Below are positions 50,843 through 59,384 of a stretch of DNA of 64,000 nucleotides, one piece after another. The DNA is from CAVQCX01 sp963775335. GTDB lineage: Bacteria; Pseudomonadota; Gammaproteobacteria; Chromatiales; Chromatiaceae. The stretch covers positions 930,001 through 994,000 of the forward strand of contig CAVZIJ010000003.1 of NCBI GenBank assembly GCA_963775335.1, read 5' to 3'. Position numbers and translations under genes: made by a program. Position 1 is the first letter of the stretch. Each line of letters opens with the position of its first letter. The notes under the pieces were generated by a model. The model was not told where the DNA came from. It saw only the letters and a list, made by a program, of their open reading frames with translations, and did not search any database.

Positions 50843-51688
50843 TCAGGACGCGACCCCTTTGATGTGGATGGGGCCAAAGGGCTCGGCCTGCACCAGCTCG
50901 ATCAGCGCTCCCTTGATCAGCTCCAGGACCGCGAGAAAGCTCACCACCACCCCGAGGCGACCCTCCTCGAGGGTGAACAGCCGCGTGAACTCCACGAAGC
51001 CCTCGCCGCGCAGGGACTCCAGGATGCGCGACATGCGCTCGCGCACCGAGAGCGGCTCGCGCTGGATACGGTGGCTGGAGAACATGTCCGCCCGCTGGAG
51101 CACCTCCCGCAGGGCGAGCAGCAGCTCTCTGAGATCGAGGTCCGGGTCGCGTCTGCGCACCACCCGGTCGGGCACGGGCACGAGGGTGGGATAGACGTCG
51201 CGTCCGAGCTGGGGCAGCGCGTCCAGATCCTCCGCGGCCTGCTTGTAACGCTCGTACTCCTGGAGCCTGCGGATCAGCTCGGTGCGCGGATCGCCTTCCT
51301 CTTCATCGGCGCTCTCGGGCCGGGGCAGCAACATCCGCGACTTGATCTCCGCCAGCATGGCGGCCATGACCAGATATTCCGCGGCGAGCTCCAGACGAAG
51401 CTCCTTCATCAGCTCGATGTACTCCATGTACTGGGCGGTGATCTCGGCGATGGGGATGTCGAGGATATCCAGATTCTGGCGCTTGATCAGGTACAGGAGC
51501 AGATCCAGGGGGCCCTCGAAGGCGTCCAGGAAGACCTCCAGGGCGTCCGGCGGGATGTAAAGATCCTTGGGGAGAACGAGCAGCGGCTCGCCCTGGACCA
51601 CCGCGAAGGGCATCTCCTCCTGGGCGGGGTGCACCGGGCCGTGCAGCGGCGCGGCCTCGTCCTGCCCCGGGGCCTGGGGCTCGCTCAC
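50843..51688 (-). CDS. scpA: Segregation and condensation protein A (kleisin)
   Basis: The 281-residue kleisin bridges Smc heads and binds ScpB. Seen are FEGPLDLLLYLIKRQNLDIL, DIPIAEITAQYMEYIELMKE, LELAAEYLVMAAMLAEIKSR, MLLPRP and the C-terminal winged helix (FTRLFTLEEGRLGVVVSFLA, VLELIKGALIELVQ). The start is GTG 51688, which overlaps the trpS stop as GTGA; longer readings lie within trpS. The first ~45 residues are a non-conserved leader. Confidence 0.92.
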   Translation of the reverse strand: MSEPQAPGQDEAAPLHGPVHPAQEEMPFAVVQGEPLLVLPKDLYIPPDALEVFLDAFEGPLDLLLYLIKRQNLDILDIPIAEITAQYMEYIELMKELRLELAAEYLVMAAMLAEIKSRMLLPRPESADEEEGDPRTELIRRLQEYERYKQAAEDLDALPQLGRDVYPTLVPVPDRVVRRRDPDLDLRELLLALREVLQRADMFSSHRIQREPLSVRERMSRILESLRGEGFVEFTRLFTLEEGRLGVVVSFLAVLELIKGALIELVQAEPFGPIHIKGVAS

Positions 51689-52902
51689 CGGTACCCCAGA
51701 GACATGGCGTGACGGACCTCCTCGAGGGTGCTGCGGGCGACCTCGCGCGCACCTTCGCAGCCTTCGGCGATGATATTGCGGACCACGTTGGGCTGGGCCT
51801 CGTACTCGCGGGCCCGCTCCTGCAGCGGCATCAGCTCCCGGCGCACGGCGTCGATCACCGGCTGCTTGCACTCGATGCAGCCGATGCCGGCCGTGCGGCA
51901 GCCCTCCTGCACCCATTGGCGCACGCCGTCGTCGGAATAGACCTGATGAAACTGCCAGACCGGGCACTTCTCGGGATCGCCGGGGTCGCTCCGGCGCACC
52001 CGCGCGGGATCGGTCGGCATGGTGCGCAGGCGCTTCTCGACCTCCGCCGGATCGTCGCGCAGCGCGATGGTGTTGCCATACGACTTGGACATCTTCTGCC
52101 CATCCAGTCCCGGCATCTTGGAGGACTTGGTAAGCAGCGGCTGGGGCTCGGGCAGGATGATGCGGCCGCTGCCTTCGAGGTAGCCGAACAGGCGCTCGCG
52201 CTCGCTCATGGTGATGTTCTGCTGCTCCTCCAGCAGGGCGCGCGCCGCGTGCAGCGCCTCCTCGTCACCGCGCTCCTGGAACGCCTTTCGGTACTGGCTG
52301 TAGAGCTTGCCGGCCTTCTTGCCCATCTTCTTGACCGCCGCTTCGGCAAGCTCCTCGAAATGCGGCTCGCGACCGTACAGATGGTTGAAGCGGCGGGCGA
52401 CCTCCCGGGTCAGCTCGACGTGCGCCACCTGATCCTCGCCCACCGGCACCAGACCGGCCTTGTAGATCAGGATGTCGGCGCTCTGTAGCAGCGGATAGCC
52501 AAGAAAGCCGTAGGTCGAAAGATCCTTGTCCCGAAGCTTGTCCTGCTGGTCCTTGTAAGTGGGCACCCGTTCGAGCCAGCCCAGCGGCGTGATCATCGAC
52601 AGCAGCAGGTGCAGCTCTGCATGCTCGGGCACCTTGGACTGGATGAACAGGCGCGCCTGCTTGGGGTTGACGCCGGCCGCCAGCCAGTCGACGACCATGT
52701 CCCAGACGCTGGCCGGGACGATGGTGGGATCCTCGTAGTGGGTCGTCAGGGCGTGCCAGTCGGCAACGAAGAAGAAGCACTCGTAGGCGAGCTGCAGCTC
52801 CACCCAGCTCTTCAGCACCCCATGGTAGTGCCCGAGGTGCAGCCGCCCTGTGGGGCGCATGCCGGAAAGTACACGAGAAGACTGCGAAGGCGCGAAGGTC
52901 AA
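51685..52902 (-). CDS. trpS: Tryptophanyl-tRNA synthetase
   Basis: A class I synthetase of about 405 residues that charges tRNA-Trp. The HIGH-type motif is GRLHLGHYHG and the KMSKS motif is KMSKSYGNTI. It belongs to the longer bacterial form with an insertion between them (LFGYLEGSGRIILPEPQPLL). The conserved first strand SRVLSGMRPTG must be included, so the ATG inside it cannot be the start; TTG 52902 with GGGGGACC upstream is the nearest candidate, and an ATG at 52971 is the alternative. It is followed by scpA-scpB-rluB, a linkage seen in many gammaproteobacteria. Confidence 0.92.
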   Translation of the reverse strand: MTFAPSQSSRVLSGMRPTGRLHLGHYHGVLKSWVELQLAYECFFFVADWHALTTHYEDPTIVPASVWDMVVDWLAAGVNPKQARLFIQSKVPEHAELHLLLSMITPLGWLERVPTYKDQQDKLRDKDLSTYGFLGYPLLQSADILIYKAGLVPVGEDQVAHVELTREVARRFNHLYGREPHFEELAEAAVKKMGKKAGKLYSQYRKAFQERGDEEALHAARALLEEQQNITMSERERLFGYLEGSGRIILPEPQPLLTKSSKMPGLDGQKMSKSYGNTIALRDDPAEVEKRLRTMPTDPARVRRSDPGDPEKCPVWQFHQVYSDDGVRQWVQEGCRTAGIGCIECKQPVIDAVRRELMPLQERAREYEAQPNVVRNIIAEGCEGAREVARSTLEEVRHAMSLGYR

Positions 52903-52945
52903 GAGGTCCCCCAAAAGACTCAATACCCGATTAATGGTGTCTCGC

Positions 52946-53602
52946 TCAGTGCAGGCCGGCGATCGTCGCAATGAGATTGACGATGGCCCCGTACATCGGG
53001 GTGAGCACGGCGCTCAGTATACCGGTGGCGAGCAGCCCCACCACGATGAACAGACCCCAGGGCTCGAGCCGGCCGAAGCGCGCGGACACCCGCGGCGGCA
53101 ACAGGGCGGCCAGCACCCGCCCCCCGTCGAGCGGCAGGATAGGCAGCAGGTTGAGCAGCATCAGGATGACGTTGATCGAGACCCCGGCCCCCCCCATCGC
53201 CAACAGGGGCTGCGCGACCCAGGGACTCACCCCGCCCAGAGCGTACCCGAGGTGGGCGATGATGGCCCACAGCAAAGCCATCAGCAGATTGGCCCCCGGC
53301 CCGGCCGCCGCGACCAGCGCCATGTCTCGGCGCGGATTGCGCAGGTTCTGCCAGGTCACCGGGACCGGCTTGGCCCAGCCGAACACGAAATGCGTCGTCA
53401 GGTACATCAGCGCCGGAATGATCACGGTGCCCAGCGGGTCGATGTGGCGTACGGGATTGAGCGTGACGCGCCCCAGCATCTCGGCGGTGCGATCCCCCAA
53501 CAGGCGCGCCACCCAGCCGTGGGCCGCCTCGTGCAGGGTGATGCCGAAGATCAGCGGCAACGCGAGGGCCGCGAGCTCCTGGACGATGCTGAGATCCTGC
53601 AT
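52946..53602 (-). CDS. Site-2 protease family (M50) membrane protein
   Basis: A 218-residue polytopic metalloprotease of the short M50 type. The zinc motif HEAAHG is in the first membrane helix (LIFGITLHEAAHGWVARLLG) and the third ligand lies in LLNLLPILPLDGGRVLAALL. AAAGPGANLLMALLWAI is the conserved middle helix. No PDZ domain is present, unlike RseP. The substrate is unknown. It ends 43 bases upstream of trpS and starts 47 bases after the YciO-type gene, all on the minus strand. Confidence 0.9.
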   Translation of the reverse strand: MQDLSIVQELAALALPLIFGITLHEAAHGWVARLLGDRTAEMLGRVTLNPVRHIDPLGTVIIPALMYLTTHFVFGWAKPVPVTWQNLRNPRRDMALVAAAGPGANLLMALLWAIIAHLGYALGGVSPWVAQPLLAMGGAGVSINVILMLLNLLPILPLDGGRVLAALLPPRVSARFGRLEPWGLFIVVGLLATGILSAVLTPMYGAIVNLIATIAGLH

Positions 53603-53648
53603 GGTCGGGATTGTCTCCGGGAGATCCAGGGTCGAGGGCCACGCGGGA

Positions 53649-54275
53649 TCACCCCCGCCCGAACAGCCCCGCGTCGCCCTTACCCAGGCGCCGTACCTCG
53701 GGCACGTCCTCGCAAAGATCCACCACCGTGGTAGGCTCGATCCCGCAGTACCCACCGTCGATGACCAGATCCACCTCGTGCTCGAGGATGTCTCGGATAT
53801 CGTAGGGATCGCTCAGGGGCAGCTCGTCGCCCGGGAGGATCAGGGTCGAGCTCATGATCGGCTCGTCGAGCTCCTCCAGCAGAGCGTGGGCAATACGGTT
53901 GTCCGGCACGCGGATCCCGATCGTCTTGCGCTTGGGATGCTGGAGCCGGCGCGGCACCTGCTTGGTCGCCTGGGCGATGAAGGTGTAAGGGCCCGGCGTG
54001 AGGCTCCTCAACAGCCGGTAGCTCTCGTTACCGACCTTGGCATAGCTGGCGATCTCCGACAGATCCCGGCAAACCAGCGTGAAGTTCTTCTTATCGTCCA
54101 GGCGACGGATGCGTCGGATACGCTCCATCGCTGTCTTGTCGCCGATCTGACAGCCCAGCGCGTAGCAGGAGTCGGTCGGATAGGCGATCAGCCCGCCCTG
54201 GCGCAGCACCTCGACGGCCTGGCGGATCAGCCGCGGCTGGGGATTGTCGGGGTGGATCTGAAAGAACTGGGCCAT
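53649..54275 (-). CDS. YciO/Sua5/YrdC family protein (L-threonylcarbamoyladenylate synthase type)
   Basis: A 208-residue protein of the YrdC-like RNA-binding fold. FFQIHPDNPQPRLIRQAVEV, GGLIAYPTDSCYALGCQIGD, RIRRIRRLDDKKNFTLVCRD, LTPGPYTFIAQATKQVPRRL, GIRVPDNRI and IMSSTLILPGDELP are typical of the YciO branch, whose role is less sure than that of TsaC. The KxN residues used for substrate binding in TsaC are partly kept. The start was placed at MAQFFQIH; DNA further upstream belongs to the PHP gene. Confidence 0.9.
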   Translation of the reverse strand: MAQFFQIHPDNPQPRLIRQAVEVLRQGGLIAYPTDSCYALGCQIGDKTAMERIRRIRRLDDKKNFTLVCRDLSEIASYAKVGNESYRLLRSLTPGPYTFIAQATKQVPRRLQHPKRKTIGIRVPDNRIAHALLEELDEPIMSSTLILPGDELPLSDPYDIRDILEHEVDLVIDGGYCGIEPTTVVDLCEDVPEVRRLGKGDAGLFGRG

Positions 54276-54306
54276 AGACTCGTCGGCGGGAGCGGAGAAA
54301 TGATTG

Positions 54307-55173
54307 TCAGGCACTGGCCCACCGCAGCGCCGGGAAAGACGCCCACCCCTGCCAGATCGGCTTGCACCCCGGCGGCAGCGGGGGAATCGCACCCAGATCG
54401 ATCCAGGGCTCTTGCGGGCCATGATAATCGGAGCCGGCGGAGGCGAGCAGACCGAGCCGGGTGGCATGTGCGGCCATCGCGAAGCACTCGTCGCGGCTGT
54501 GGCTGCCGGAGACGACCTCCAACCCCACACCCCCGGCGCTGCGAAACTCGTTCAAGAGACGCAGCAGCTTCGAGCGCGTGAGGCGATAGCGCGCGGGATG
54601 GGCGATCACCCCCTGGCCGCCTGCGCCGCGGATCCAGCTCACCGCCTCCTCGAGGGACGCCCAGGCGCCGGGGACGTGCCCGGGGCGCCCCTGGGTCAGG
54701 TAGCGCTTGAACACCCCCCGCACGTTGCGCTCGACGCCGCGCTCCACCAGGTGGCGCGCAAAGTGCGTGCGGCTCACCAGGGTGCCATTCGACAGCGCTC
54801 TGGCACCCTTGAGGGTGTCCGCGATTCCCGCGTCGCGCTCAAGGCGCCGGCCGATCTCCTCGGCCCGCCAATCGCGGAACTCCCGCAGGCGAGCGAGGCC
54901 GGCCTGCAGCGTACGATCGTCCGGGTCCACGCCCAGCCCGACCAAGTGCACCGTAAGCTGCTCCCATGTCACGGAGATTTCCACCCCGGCCAGGAAGCCG
55001 ATACCCCACCGACGTGCCTCGCCCGCCGCCTCGGCAACGCCCTGGGTGGTGTCGTGATCGGTCAGGGCAATGAGCTCGACGCCGGCTTGGGCGGCACGGC
55101 TGATCAGCTGCCGAGGCTCCAGGGTGCCATCGGACGCGGTCGAATGGGTATGAAGGTCGATCCGCAGAGGCAT
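54307..55173 (-). CDS. PHP-domain phosphoesterase (YciV / RNase AM type)
   Basis: A 288-residue metal-dependent phosphoesterase. The PHP motifs are DLHTHSTASDG (first HxH), ALTDHDTTQG, FLAGVEISVTW, HPARYRLT and LASAGSDYHGP. In E. coli the homologue trims 5' ends of rRNAs and degrades pAp. It is 31 bases upstream of the yciO-type gene in the same direction, a conserved pair in gammaproteobacteria. Start ATG 55173; the long reading frame beyond it overlaps the divergent gene. Confidence 0.9.
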   Translation of the reverse strand: MPLRIDLHTHSTASDGTLEPRQLISRAAQAGVELIALTDHDTTQGVAEAAGEARRWGIGFLAGVEISVTWEQLTVHLVGLGVDPDDRTLQAGLARLREFRDWRAEEIGRRLERDAGIADTLKGARALSNGTLVSRTHFARHLVERGVERNVRGVFKRYLTQGRPGHVPGAWASLEEAVSWIRGAGGQGVIAHPARYRLTRSKLLRLLNEFRSAGGVGLEVVSGSHSRDECFAMAAHATRLGLLASAGSDYHGPQEPWIDLGAIPPLPPGCKPIWQGWASFPALRWASA

Positions 55174-55254
55174 CCGCGGATTGTACCCCAAGTCTCCAAG
55201 CTTCCCGTGCCGGCGGCGCAGACGCGGTGGCCAACGGCTGCTAGAATCGCGCCC

Positions 55255-55986
55255 ATGAACGAGTCCGAGGTCGACATCCAGTCCATCGAGCGCAGCCTGG
55301 TGCAGGCATCTGAGCGCCTGGCCGCGAGCTGGAGCAAGATGGACGGTGCGACCTACGGTTTGTCGGTGACTCCCGAGGAGCTCGAGTCGACCCTGGAGCA
55401 GCTGTTCGTCGTGCTCACGCGCTGGGAAGAGGTCGAGCCCGAAGACCGTCCCGGCCTGGACCGACTGGGGACCTACGTGCTCGGCCTGGTCGCCGAGCTT
55501 TCCTCCGCGGCGGCCCTGCTGCAGCTGGAGGACCTGAGCCGCGAGATCGAGCTCCAAGCCTACCCGCTCGGGGTCTGGCTGGCCCGCCGGGGCGGACGGC
55601 TCGAACAGATAGACCCGATCGTCAATGCGGTGGCCTTTCTGGCAAACCACACCCACGACCCCCAGGACCTCGAGCGGCTGTTCCTGGGTGTTTCCGAGAT
55701 CGTCGAGGCGGTCTCACCGGCCATCCGCGACGACCTGACCGAAAGCGGCCCGGGCCGCCCCTGGCGCCTGCTACTGCTCAACCGCGCCATTGTCGCGACC
55801 CGCAGCCACGACCCCGATCTGATGGAGGCGGCGTTCTCCGCGGTGGTAGAGCACCTGCCTGACGATGCCCAGCGCTTCTTCGCCGAAGGTATGGAGCAGA
55901 TGGACCTTCTGGGCTATCCGCCCCAGGTCCGCCGGGTTATGCAACGCTACCATGAGCGCTGGAGTACCGGCCGGCGCATGCACTGA
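55255..55986 (+). CDS. Conserved protein of unknown function
   Basis: A 243-residue, mostly helical, acidic protein without signal peptide or membrane segment. It begins MNESEVDIQSIERSLVQASE, has an amphipathic centre (ELSSAAALLQLEDLSREIEL, VNAVAFLANHTHDPQDLERL) and ends DLLGYPPQVRRVMQRYHERW and a short basic tail. I do not recognise a family. It starts the plus-strand unit with yciB (12 bases downstream) and yciI, so it may be co-transcribed with them, and it is divergent from the PHP gene over about 80 bases. The same frame is open far upstream, but codon use supports only the part from 55255. Confidence 0.75.
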   Translation: MNESEVDIQSIERSLVQASERLAASWSKMDGATYGLSVTPEELESTLEQLFVVLTRWEEVEPEDRPGLDRLGTYVLGLVAELSSAAALLQLEDLSREIELQAYPLGVWLARRGGRLEQIDPIVNAVAFLANHTHDPQDLERLFLGVSEIVEAVSPAIRDDLTESGPGRPWRLLLLNRAIVATRSHDPDLMEAAFSAVVEHLPDDAQRFFAEGMEQMDLLGYPPQVRRVMQRYHERWSTGRRMH

Positions 55987-55998
55987 GCCATTCTCACG

Positions 55999-56559
55999 AT
56001 GAAGTTCCTGATCGATTTCTTGCCTATCCTGCTGTTCTTTGCCGCCTATCAGCTCAAGGGTATCTACGTAGCGACCGCCGTCGCCATCGCCGCAGGCGTC
56101 GCCCAGGCCCTGTGGCAGAAGTTGCGTCACGGTCAGGTCGAGAAGATGCAGCGGTACACCTTGGCGGCACTGCTGGTGCTCGGCGGCATGACGCTGGTGC
56201 TGCACAATCCCGTGTTCATCAAGTGGAAGCCCACGGTGGTCTACTGGCTCATGGCCGCTGGGTTCCTGGTGACCCAATTCATCGGTCCCGCCCCCCTGGT
56301 CAAACGCATGCTGGGGCACGCCCTGAGCCTGCCGGGGCCGATCTGGCTGCGTCTGAATCTCGCTTGGTCCGTCTTCTTCGTCGCCATGGGGTTTCTCAAC
56401 CTCTACGTGGCGTTCAACTACCCGGAGCCGGTCTGGGTCAATTTCAAGCTGTTCGGCCTCATGGGGCTGACCCTGGGCTTCGTCGTCGCCCAGAGCTTTT
56501 ATATGGCCCGGCATACCCAGGATGAGCCCGCGGTGGAAAAGGCCGAGGAGGAGACCTGA
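55999..56559 (+). CDS. yciB: Inner membrane-spanning protein YciB (septation protein A, IspZ)
   Basis: A 186-residue membrane protein with five segments: MKFLIDFLPILLFFAAYQLK, then FKWKP-like WKPTVVYWLMAAGFL, LNLAWSVFFVAMGFLNLYVA and a last helix LMGLTLGFVVAQSF. It supports envelope synthesis and cell division, and acts with DcrB in lipid homeostasis in E. coli. The length is slightly greater than that of E. coli YciB owing to a C-terminal acidic tail. Its stop touches the GTG start of the YciI-like gene. Confidence 0.94.
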   Translation: MKFLIDFLPILLFFAAYQLKGIYVATAVAIAAGVAQALWQKLRHGQVEKMQRYTLAALLVLGGMTLVLHNPVFIKWKPTVVYWLMAAGFLVTQFIGPAPLVKRMLGHALSLPGPIWLRLNLAWSVFFVAMGFLNLYVAFNYPEPVWVNFKLFGLMGLTLGFVVAQSFYMARHTQDEPAVEKAEEET

Positions 56560-56859
56560 GTGTATTACGTCATCTTCGGCGAGGACCGCGAAAACAGCCT
56601 CGAGGCACGCCTTCGAGCCCGACCGGACCACCTGGCGCGTCTTCAGACGCTGAAATCCGAGGGACGTCTGCTGACCGCCGGACCTTTCCCGGCGATCGAC
56701 AGTGAGGACCCGGGGCCGGCAGGGTTTACCGGGAGCCTGATCATTGCCGAATTCCCGGACCAAGCAGCGGCAAAGGCCTGGGCCCACTTGGACCCGTACA
56801 TGACCACTGGGGTCTACGCCCGCGTCAGCGTCCTCCCGTTCAAGAAAGTGCTCCCCTAA
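56560..56859 (+). CDS. YciI-like protein
   Basis: A 99-residue dimeric alpha/beta protein: MYYVIFGEDRENSLEARLRA, RPDHLARLQTLKSEGRLLTA, GPFPA, SLIIAEFPDQAAAKAWAHLD and DPYMTTGVY. The His and Asp of the YciI putative active site (RPDHLARL and the later DPY) are present. Catalytic role unknown. The start is GTG 56560 directly after the yciB stop with GAGGAG just upstream, so coupling is likely; yciB-yciI adjacency is conserved. Confidence 0.92.
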   Translation: MYYVIFGEDRENSLEARLRARPDHLARLQTLKSEGRLLTAGPFPAIDSEDPGPAGFTGSLIIAEFPDQAAAKAWAHLDPYMTTGVYARVSVLPFKKVLP

Positions 56860-56923
56860 GAAGAAACGCCCTCCGACCGCGGCGGCATATCCACGCCCTG
56901 TTCTCCCAACCAAGGACCACTCG

Positions 56924-57964
56924 ATGAAGACAAAGCTTGTTGCAACCCTCGGCCTCTCAACCCTGTTGCTCCTGACCGGCTGTGGTCAGAAGGCACCGAC
57001 GACGGCAACGGGCGACAAGACCGCCGCGCCAGGGTCGACGCCGGGAGAGGCGCCGAGCGAATCCACGCCCGCCGATGCCCTGGCCACCGTCAACGGTCGG
57101 CCGCTGACGCGCATGGAGTTTGCTGCGATGCTGATGGAATGGCAGCGTCGGCGCCCCGATGCGTCGATCAACTCGCCGCAGATCCAGTCGCAGCTGTTCA
57201 ACGAGATGATCAACCTCATGCTGGTCAGCCAAGACGCCGAGGCCAAGGGCGTCGACAAGTCCCCGCAGGTCCAGGCCGCCCTGACCTGGGCCCGCACCCG
57301 GGTGCTCGCCGAGACCATGCTCGCGCAGCACCTGCAGAGCCATCCGATCACGGACGAAGAGCTCAAGAAGGTCTACGACGAGCGCTACGCCGGCAAATCC
57401 CAGAAGGAGTACAAGGCCAGCCACATCCTCCTCAAGACCGAGGCGGAGGCCAAGGCGGTTATCGATGAGCTGGCCAAGGGGGCGGACTTCGCGCAGCTGG
57501 CCAAACAGCGCTCGACCGGCCCTTCGGCGTCCAAGGGCGGAGACCTCGGCTGGTTCAGTGCATCGGACATGGTCCCGCCCTTCGCCGACGCGCTAGCGAC
57601 CATGGAAAAAGGCTCGACATCCAAGACCCCGGTCAAGACCCAGTTCGGCTGGCACGTGATCCGGCTCGAGGACGTGCGCGAAACAGCGCCTCCGTCATTC
57701 GAGGCGGTCAAGGACGACCTGCTCACCGAGCTGCGCCAGAAGGTGATCAACGACTATGTGGCATCACTGCGCAAGGGCGCCGAGATCAAGCCAGTAGCGC
57801 ATCCCAACGCAGCCAAGCCAGAAGCGGCCGGCACCCCCTCCAACCCCGAGCACAGCGAGGCGCCCACGGCAACGCCCGCAGCAGCGGCCCCCGAAGGGGC
57901 AGCACCGGCGAAAGAACCCGAGACCGCACCCAAAGAAGCCCCCAAGAAGGCGTCCGCGGGCTAG
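56924..57964 (+). CDS. Parvulin-type peptidyl-prolyl isomerase lipoprotein (PrsA/PpiC-like)
   Basis: The 346-residue protein has a lipoprotein signal (LLLLTGC, lipidated Cys about 20), an N-terminal helical chaperone region (TVNGRPLTRMEFAAMLMEWQ, LFNEMINLMLVSQDAEAKGV), and one parvulin domain (about 160-260: YKASHILLKTEAEAKAVIDE, STGPSASKGGDLGWFSASDM, TQFGWHVIRLEDVRE). The tail of about 70 residues is Ala/Pro/Glu/Lys-rich and disordered. It should help to fold exported proteins. It follows yciI by 64 bases and ends before a strong hairpin. Confidence 0.9.
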   Translation: MKTKLVATLGLSTLLLLTGCGQKAPTTATGDKTAAPGSTPGEAPSESTPADALATVNGRPLTRMEFAAMLMEWQRRRPDASINSPQIQSQLFNEMINLMLVSQDAEAKGVDKSPQVQAALTWARTRVLAETMLAQHLQSHPITDEELKKVYDERYAGKSQKEYKASHILLKTEAEAKAVIDELAKGADFAQLAKQRSTGPSASKGGDLGWFSASDMVPPFADALATMEKGSTSKTPVKTQFGWHVIRLEDVRETAPPSFEAVKDDLLTELRQKVINDYVASLRKGAEIKPVAHPNAAKPEAAGTPSNPEHSEAPTATPAAAAPEGAAPAKEPETAPKEAPKKASAG

Positions 57965-57984
57965 ATGGACCCCCGAAGTTCCGC

Positions 57985-58008
57985 CCCTCCCCCGCGTGCG
58001 GGGGAGGG
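57985..58008. terminator. GC-rich hairpin between convergent genes
   Basis: CCCTCCCCCGC at 57985-57995 pairs with GCGGGGGAGGG at 57998-58008, 11 perfect base pairs. It separates the end of the parvulin gene from the end of the small minus-strand gene. It has no long T-run, so it could be a bidirectional terminator or a copy of the dispersed C/G palindrome seen in hsdR. Heptamer repeats follow at once. Confidence 0.6.
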
Positions 58009-58017
58009 TTGCTTCCC

Positions 58018-58038
58018 CGTCTACTGTCTACTTTCTAC
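58018..58038. repeat. GTAGACN-type heptamers, about three units
   Basis: Read on the plus strand the units are CGTCTAC, TGTCTAC and TTTCTAC, the reverse complement of the heptamers near 10.5 kb and 63.5 kb. They lie in the small gap between convergent genes. Confidence 0.75.
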
Positions 58039-58050
58039 CGCCCCGCCCCT

Positions 58051-58344
58051 TCACTCCTCTTCCCCGGGCGCCCGACGCTTCTTGACGCTATCGAGGGAAA
58101 CCACGCTGGCGGCGGGGGGCTCGTCGGTGTAATAAGGGCGCTCCTGGGCGATACCAGCCTCGTCAGCCAGCTCCCGCTCGCGGGCGGAGATCAGGCCAAG
58201 ACAGAGTCGCACATCCTCGATGGTCTTGTCGGACAAGGGGTGCTTGATGCCTCGCTGGGGCGGAGTGGTGTCCTTGATGATGGCTGCGAGGACCTTGCGC
58301 ATCACCATCAAGATCTCTCGTTCCTTACTCGACGGGGTATTCAT
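58051..58344 (-). CDS. Small conserved protein of unknown function
   Basis: A 97-residue soluble protein starting MNTPSSKEREILMVMRKVLA, followed by AIIKDTTPPQRGIKHPLSDK, TIEDVRLCLGLISARERELA and a C-terminal VVSLDSVKKRR tail. The RKVLxxIIKDTTP...HPLSxxTIEDVRxCLxLIxARExEL pattern looks well conserved and I recall similar uncharacterised proteins in sulfur-oxidising gammaproteobacteria. GGAGGC stands before the ATG. It is 152 bases downstream of the GGDEF gene in the same direction. Confidence 0.72.
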   Translation of the reverse strand: MNTPSSKEREILMVMRKVLAAIIKDTTPPQRGIKHPLSDKTIEDVRLCLGLISARERELADEAGIAQERPYYTDEPPAASVVSLDSVKKRRAPGEEE

Positions 58345-58496
58345 TTTGCCTCCAGGTGCAGACCCTCGGGCCCGCGGCTGATCGGTCGGTCGCGCGACGG
58401 GCCGGACAAACGTGTCGTCGCAGGAAGGCGACAGAGCATAGCCCATGCGAGGCTTCGGATCCCAACGACGCGCCCAGGGGCTCTCGGCGACCAAGC

Positions 58497-59384
58497 TCAG
58501 CCAGTCGGCATCGGCGCGCTCGCGGCGGGGCCCGATCCCATCAGGCGCTGCTGGATGCGGTCCTTCCCCGCCCGTTTGGCTTCATAGGCCAGGGCGTCGG
58601 CCTCCCTCACCAAGGACTCCACATCGGGTGGCGCCCGATCGGCCGTCGCAAGACCCATGCTGAAAGACACCGGCCAGCCGGCCTCTCTCATCGTCTCCCT
58701 CAGGCGGGCCTGGAGCTTTTCTGCCGCCGCCAGAGCATCCTGCTCACCAGCCTCCGGAAGGATCACCACAAATTCGTCCCCTCCGAGCCGCGCCACGAAA
58801 TCGGTCTTTCGCACGGCCGCGCGCAAGGCAGTGGCAATCGCGACGAGCAGATCGTCCCCGGCCTTGTGACCCCGGGTGTCGTTGACGCCTTTGAACCCGT
58901 CAACGTCCATGTAGATCAGGCTCACCGGGCGCTTGAACCGACGCGCCCTCTCCAGCTCCAACTCGGCAGTCTCGAAGAACGCCCGGGAATTGGCGACACC
59001 GGTGAGAAAATCCGCCCGGGCGAGGGCCCGCTGTTGCTCGTAGGCGCCGCGCCAGGCGGTCAGGACGACCGTCATCAGCCCGAAGAAGACCAACCGCGTG
59101 AACGCATTCCAATAGTGGATGAGCGGACTGGAGAGCTGAGGCCCATCGGCCACGTCGGCCGCAAGCCAGACGATTGCCGACAGCACTGCGATCGCGAGCC
59201 CGGGACGGCGCCCGAGGAAGTAGGCGGCGCAAGACACCGGAACGAGATAGAACACGCTGAAAGCGATCTCAGGACCGGTGAGGTAGTCGATGGCGCCCAG
59301 TACAAGCGTTAGCCCGAGGCTAAGCAGCCAAAGGCCCGCCGGTCCCGCGCCGTCGAGGGAGGCCAACAAACGCTTTCCGATCAA
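58497..59384 (-). CDS. Membrane-bound diguanylate cyclase (GGDEF)
   Basis: A 295-residue protein with about four N-terminal membrane segments (1-115), a short coiled linker, then a GGDEF domain (about 120-285). The active site is LGGDEF, with the RKTD inhibitory I-site five residues before it, DFLTGVANSRAFF at the start and YMDVDGFKGVNDTRGHKAGD for GTP and metal. It should synthesise c-di-GMP with product inhibition. No EAL domain is present. The membrane part resembles MASE-like sensors but no named type was recognised. Confidence 0.92.
   Translation of the reverse strand: MIGKRLLASLDGAGPAGLWLLSLGLTLVLGAIDYLTGPEIAFSVFYLVPVSCAAYFLGRRPGLAIAVLSAIVWLAADVADGPQLSSPLIHYWNAFTRLVFFGLMTVVLTAWRGAYEQQRALARADFLTGVANSRAFFETAELELERARRFKRPVSLIYMDVDGFKGVNDTRGHKAGDDLLVAIATALRAAVRKTDFVARLGGDEFVVILPEAGEQDALAAAEKLQARLRETMREAGWPVSFSMGLATADRAPPDVESLVREADALAYEAKRAGKDRIQQRLMGSGPAASAPMPTG

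Noticed and set aside
54304..55254. Long N-terminal extension of the unknown protein at 55255
   Set aside because: It is antisense to the PHP-domain gene; the real gene begins at ATG 55255.
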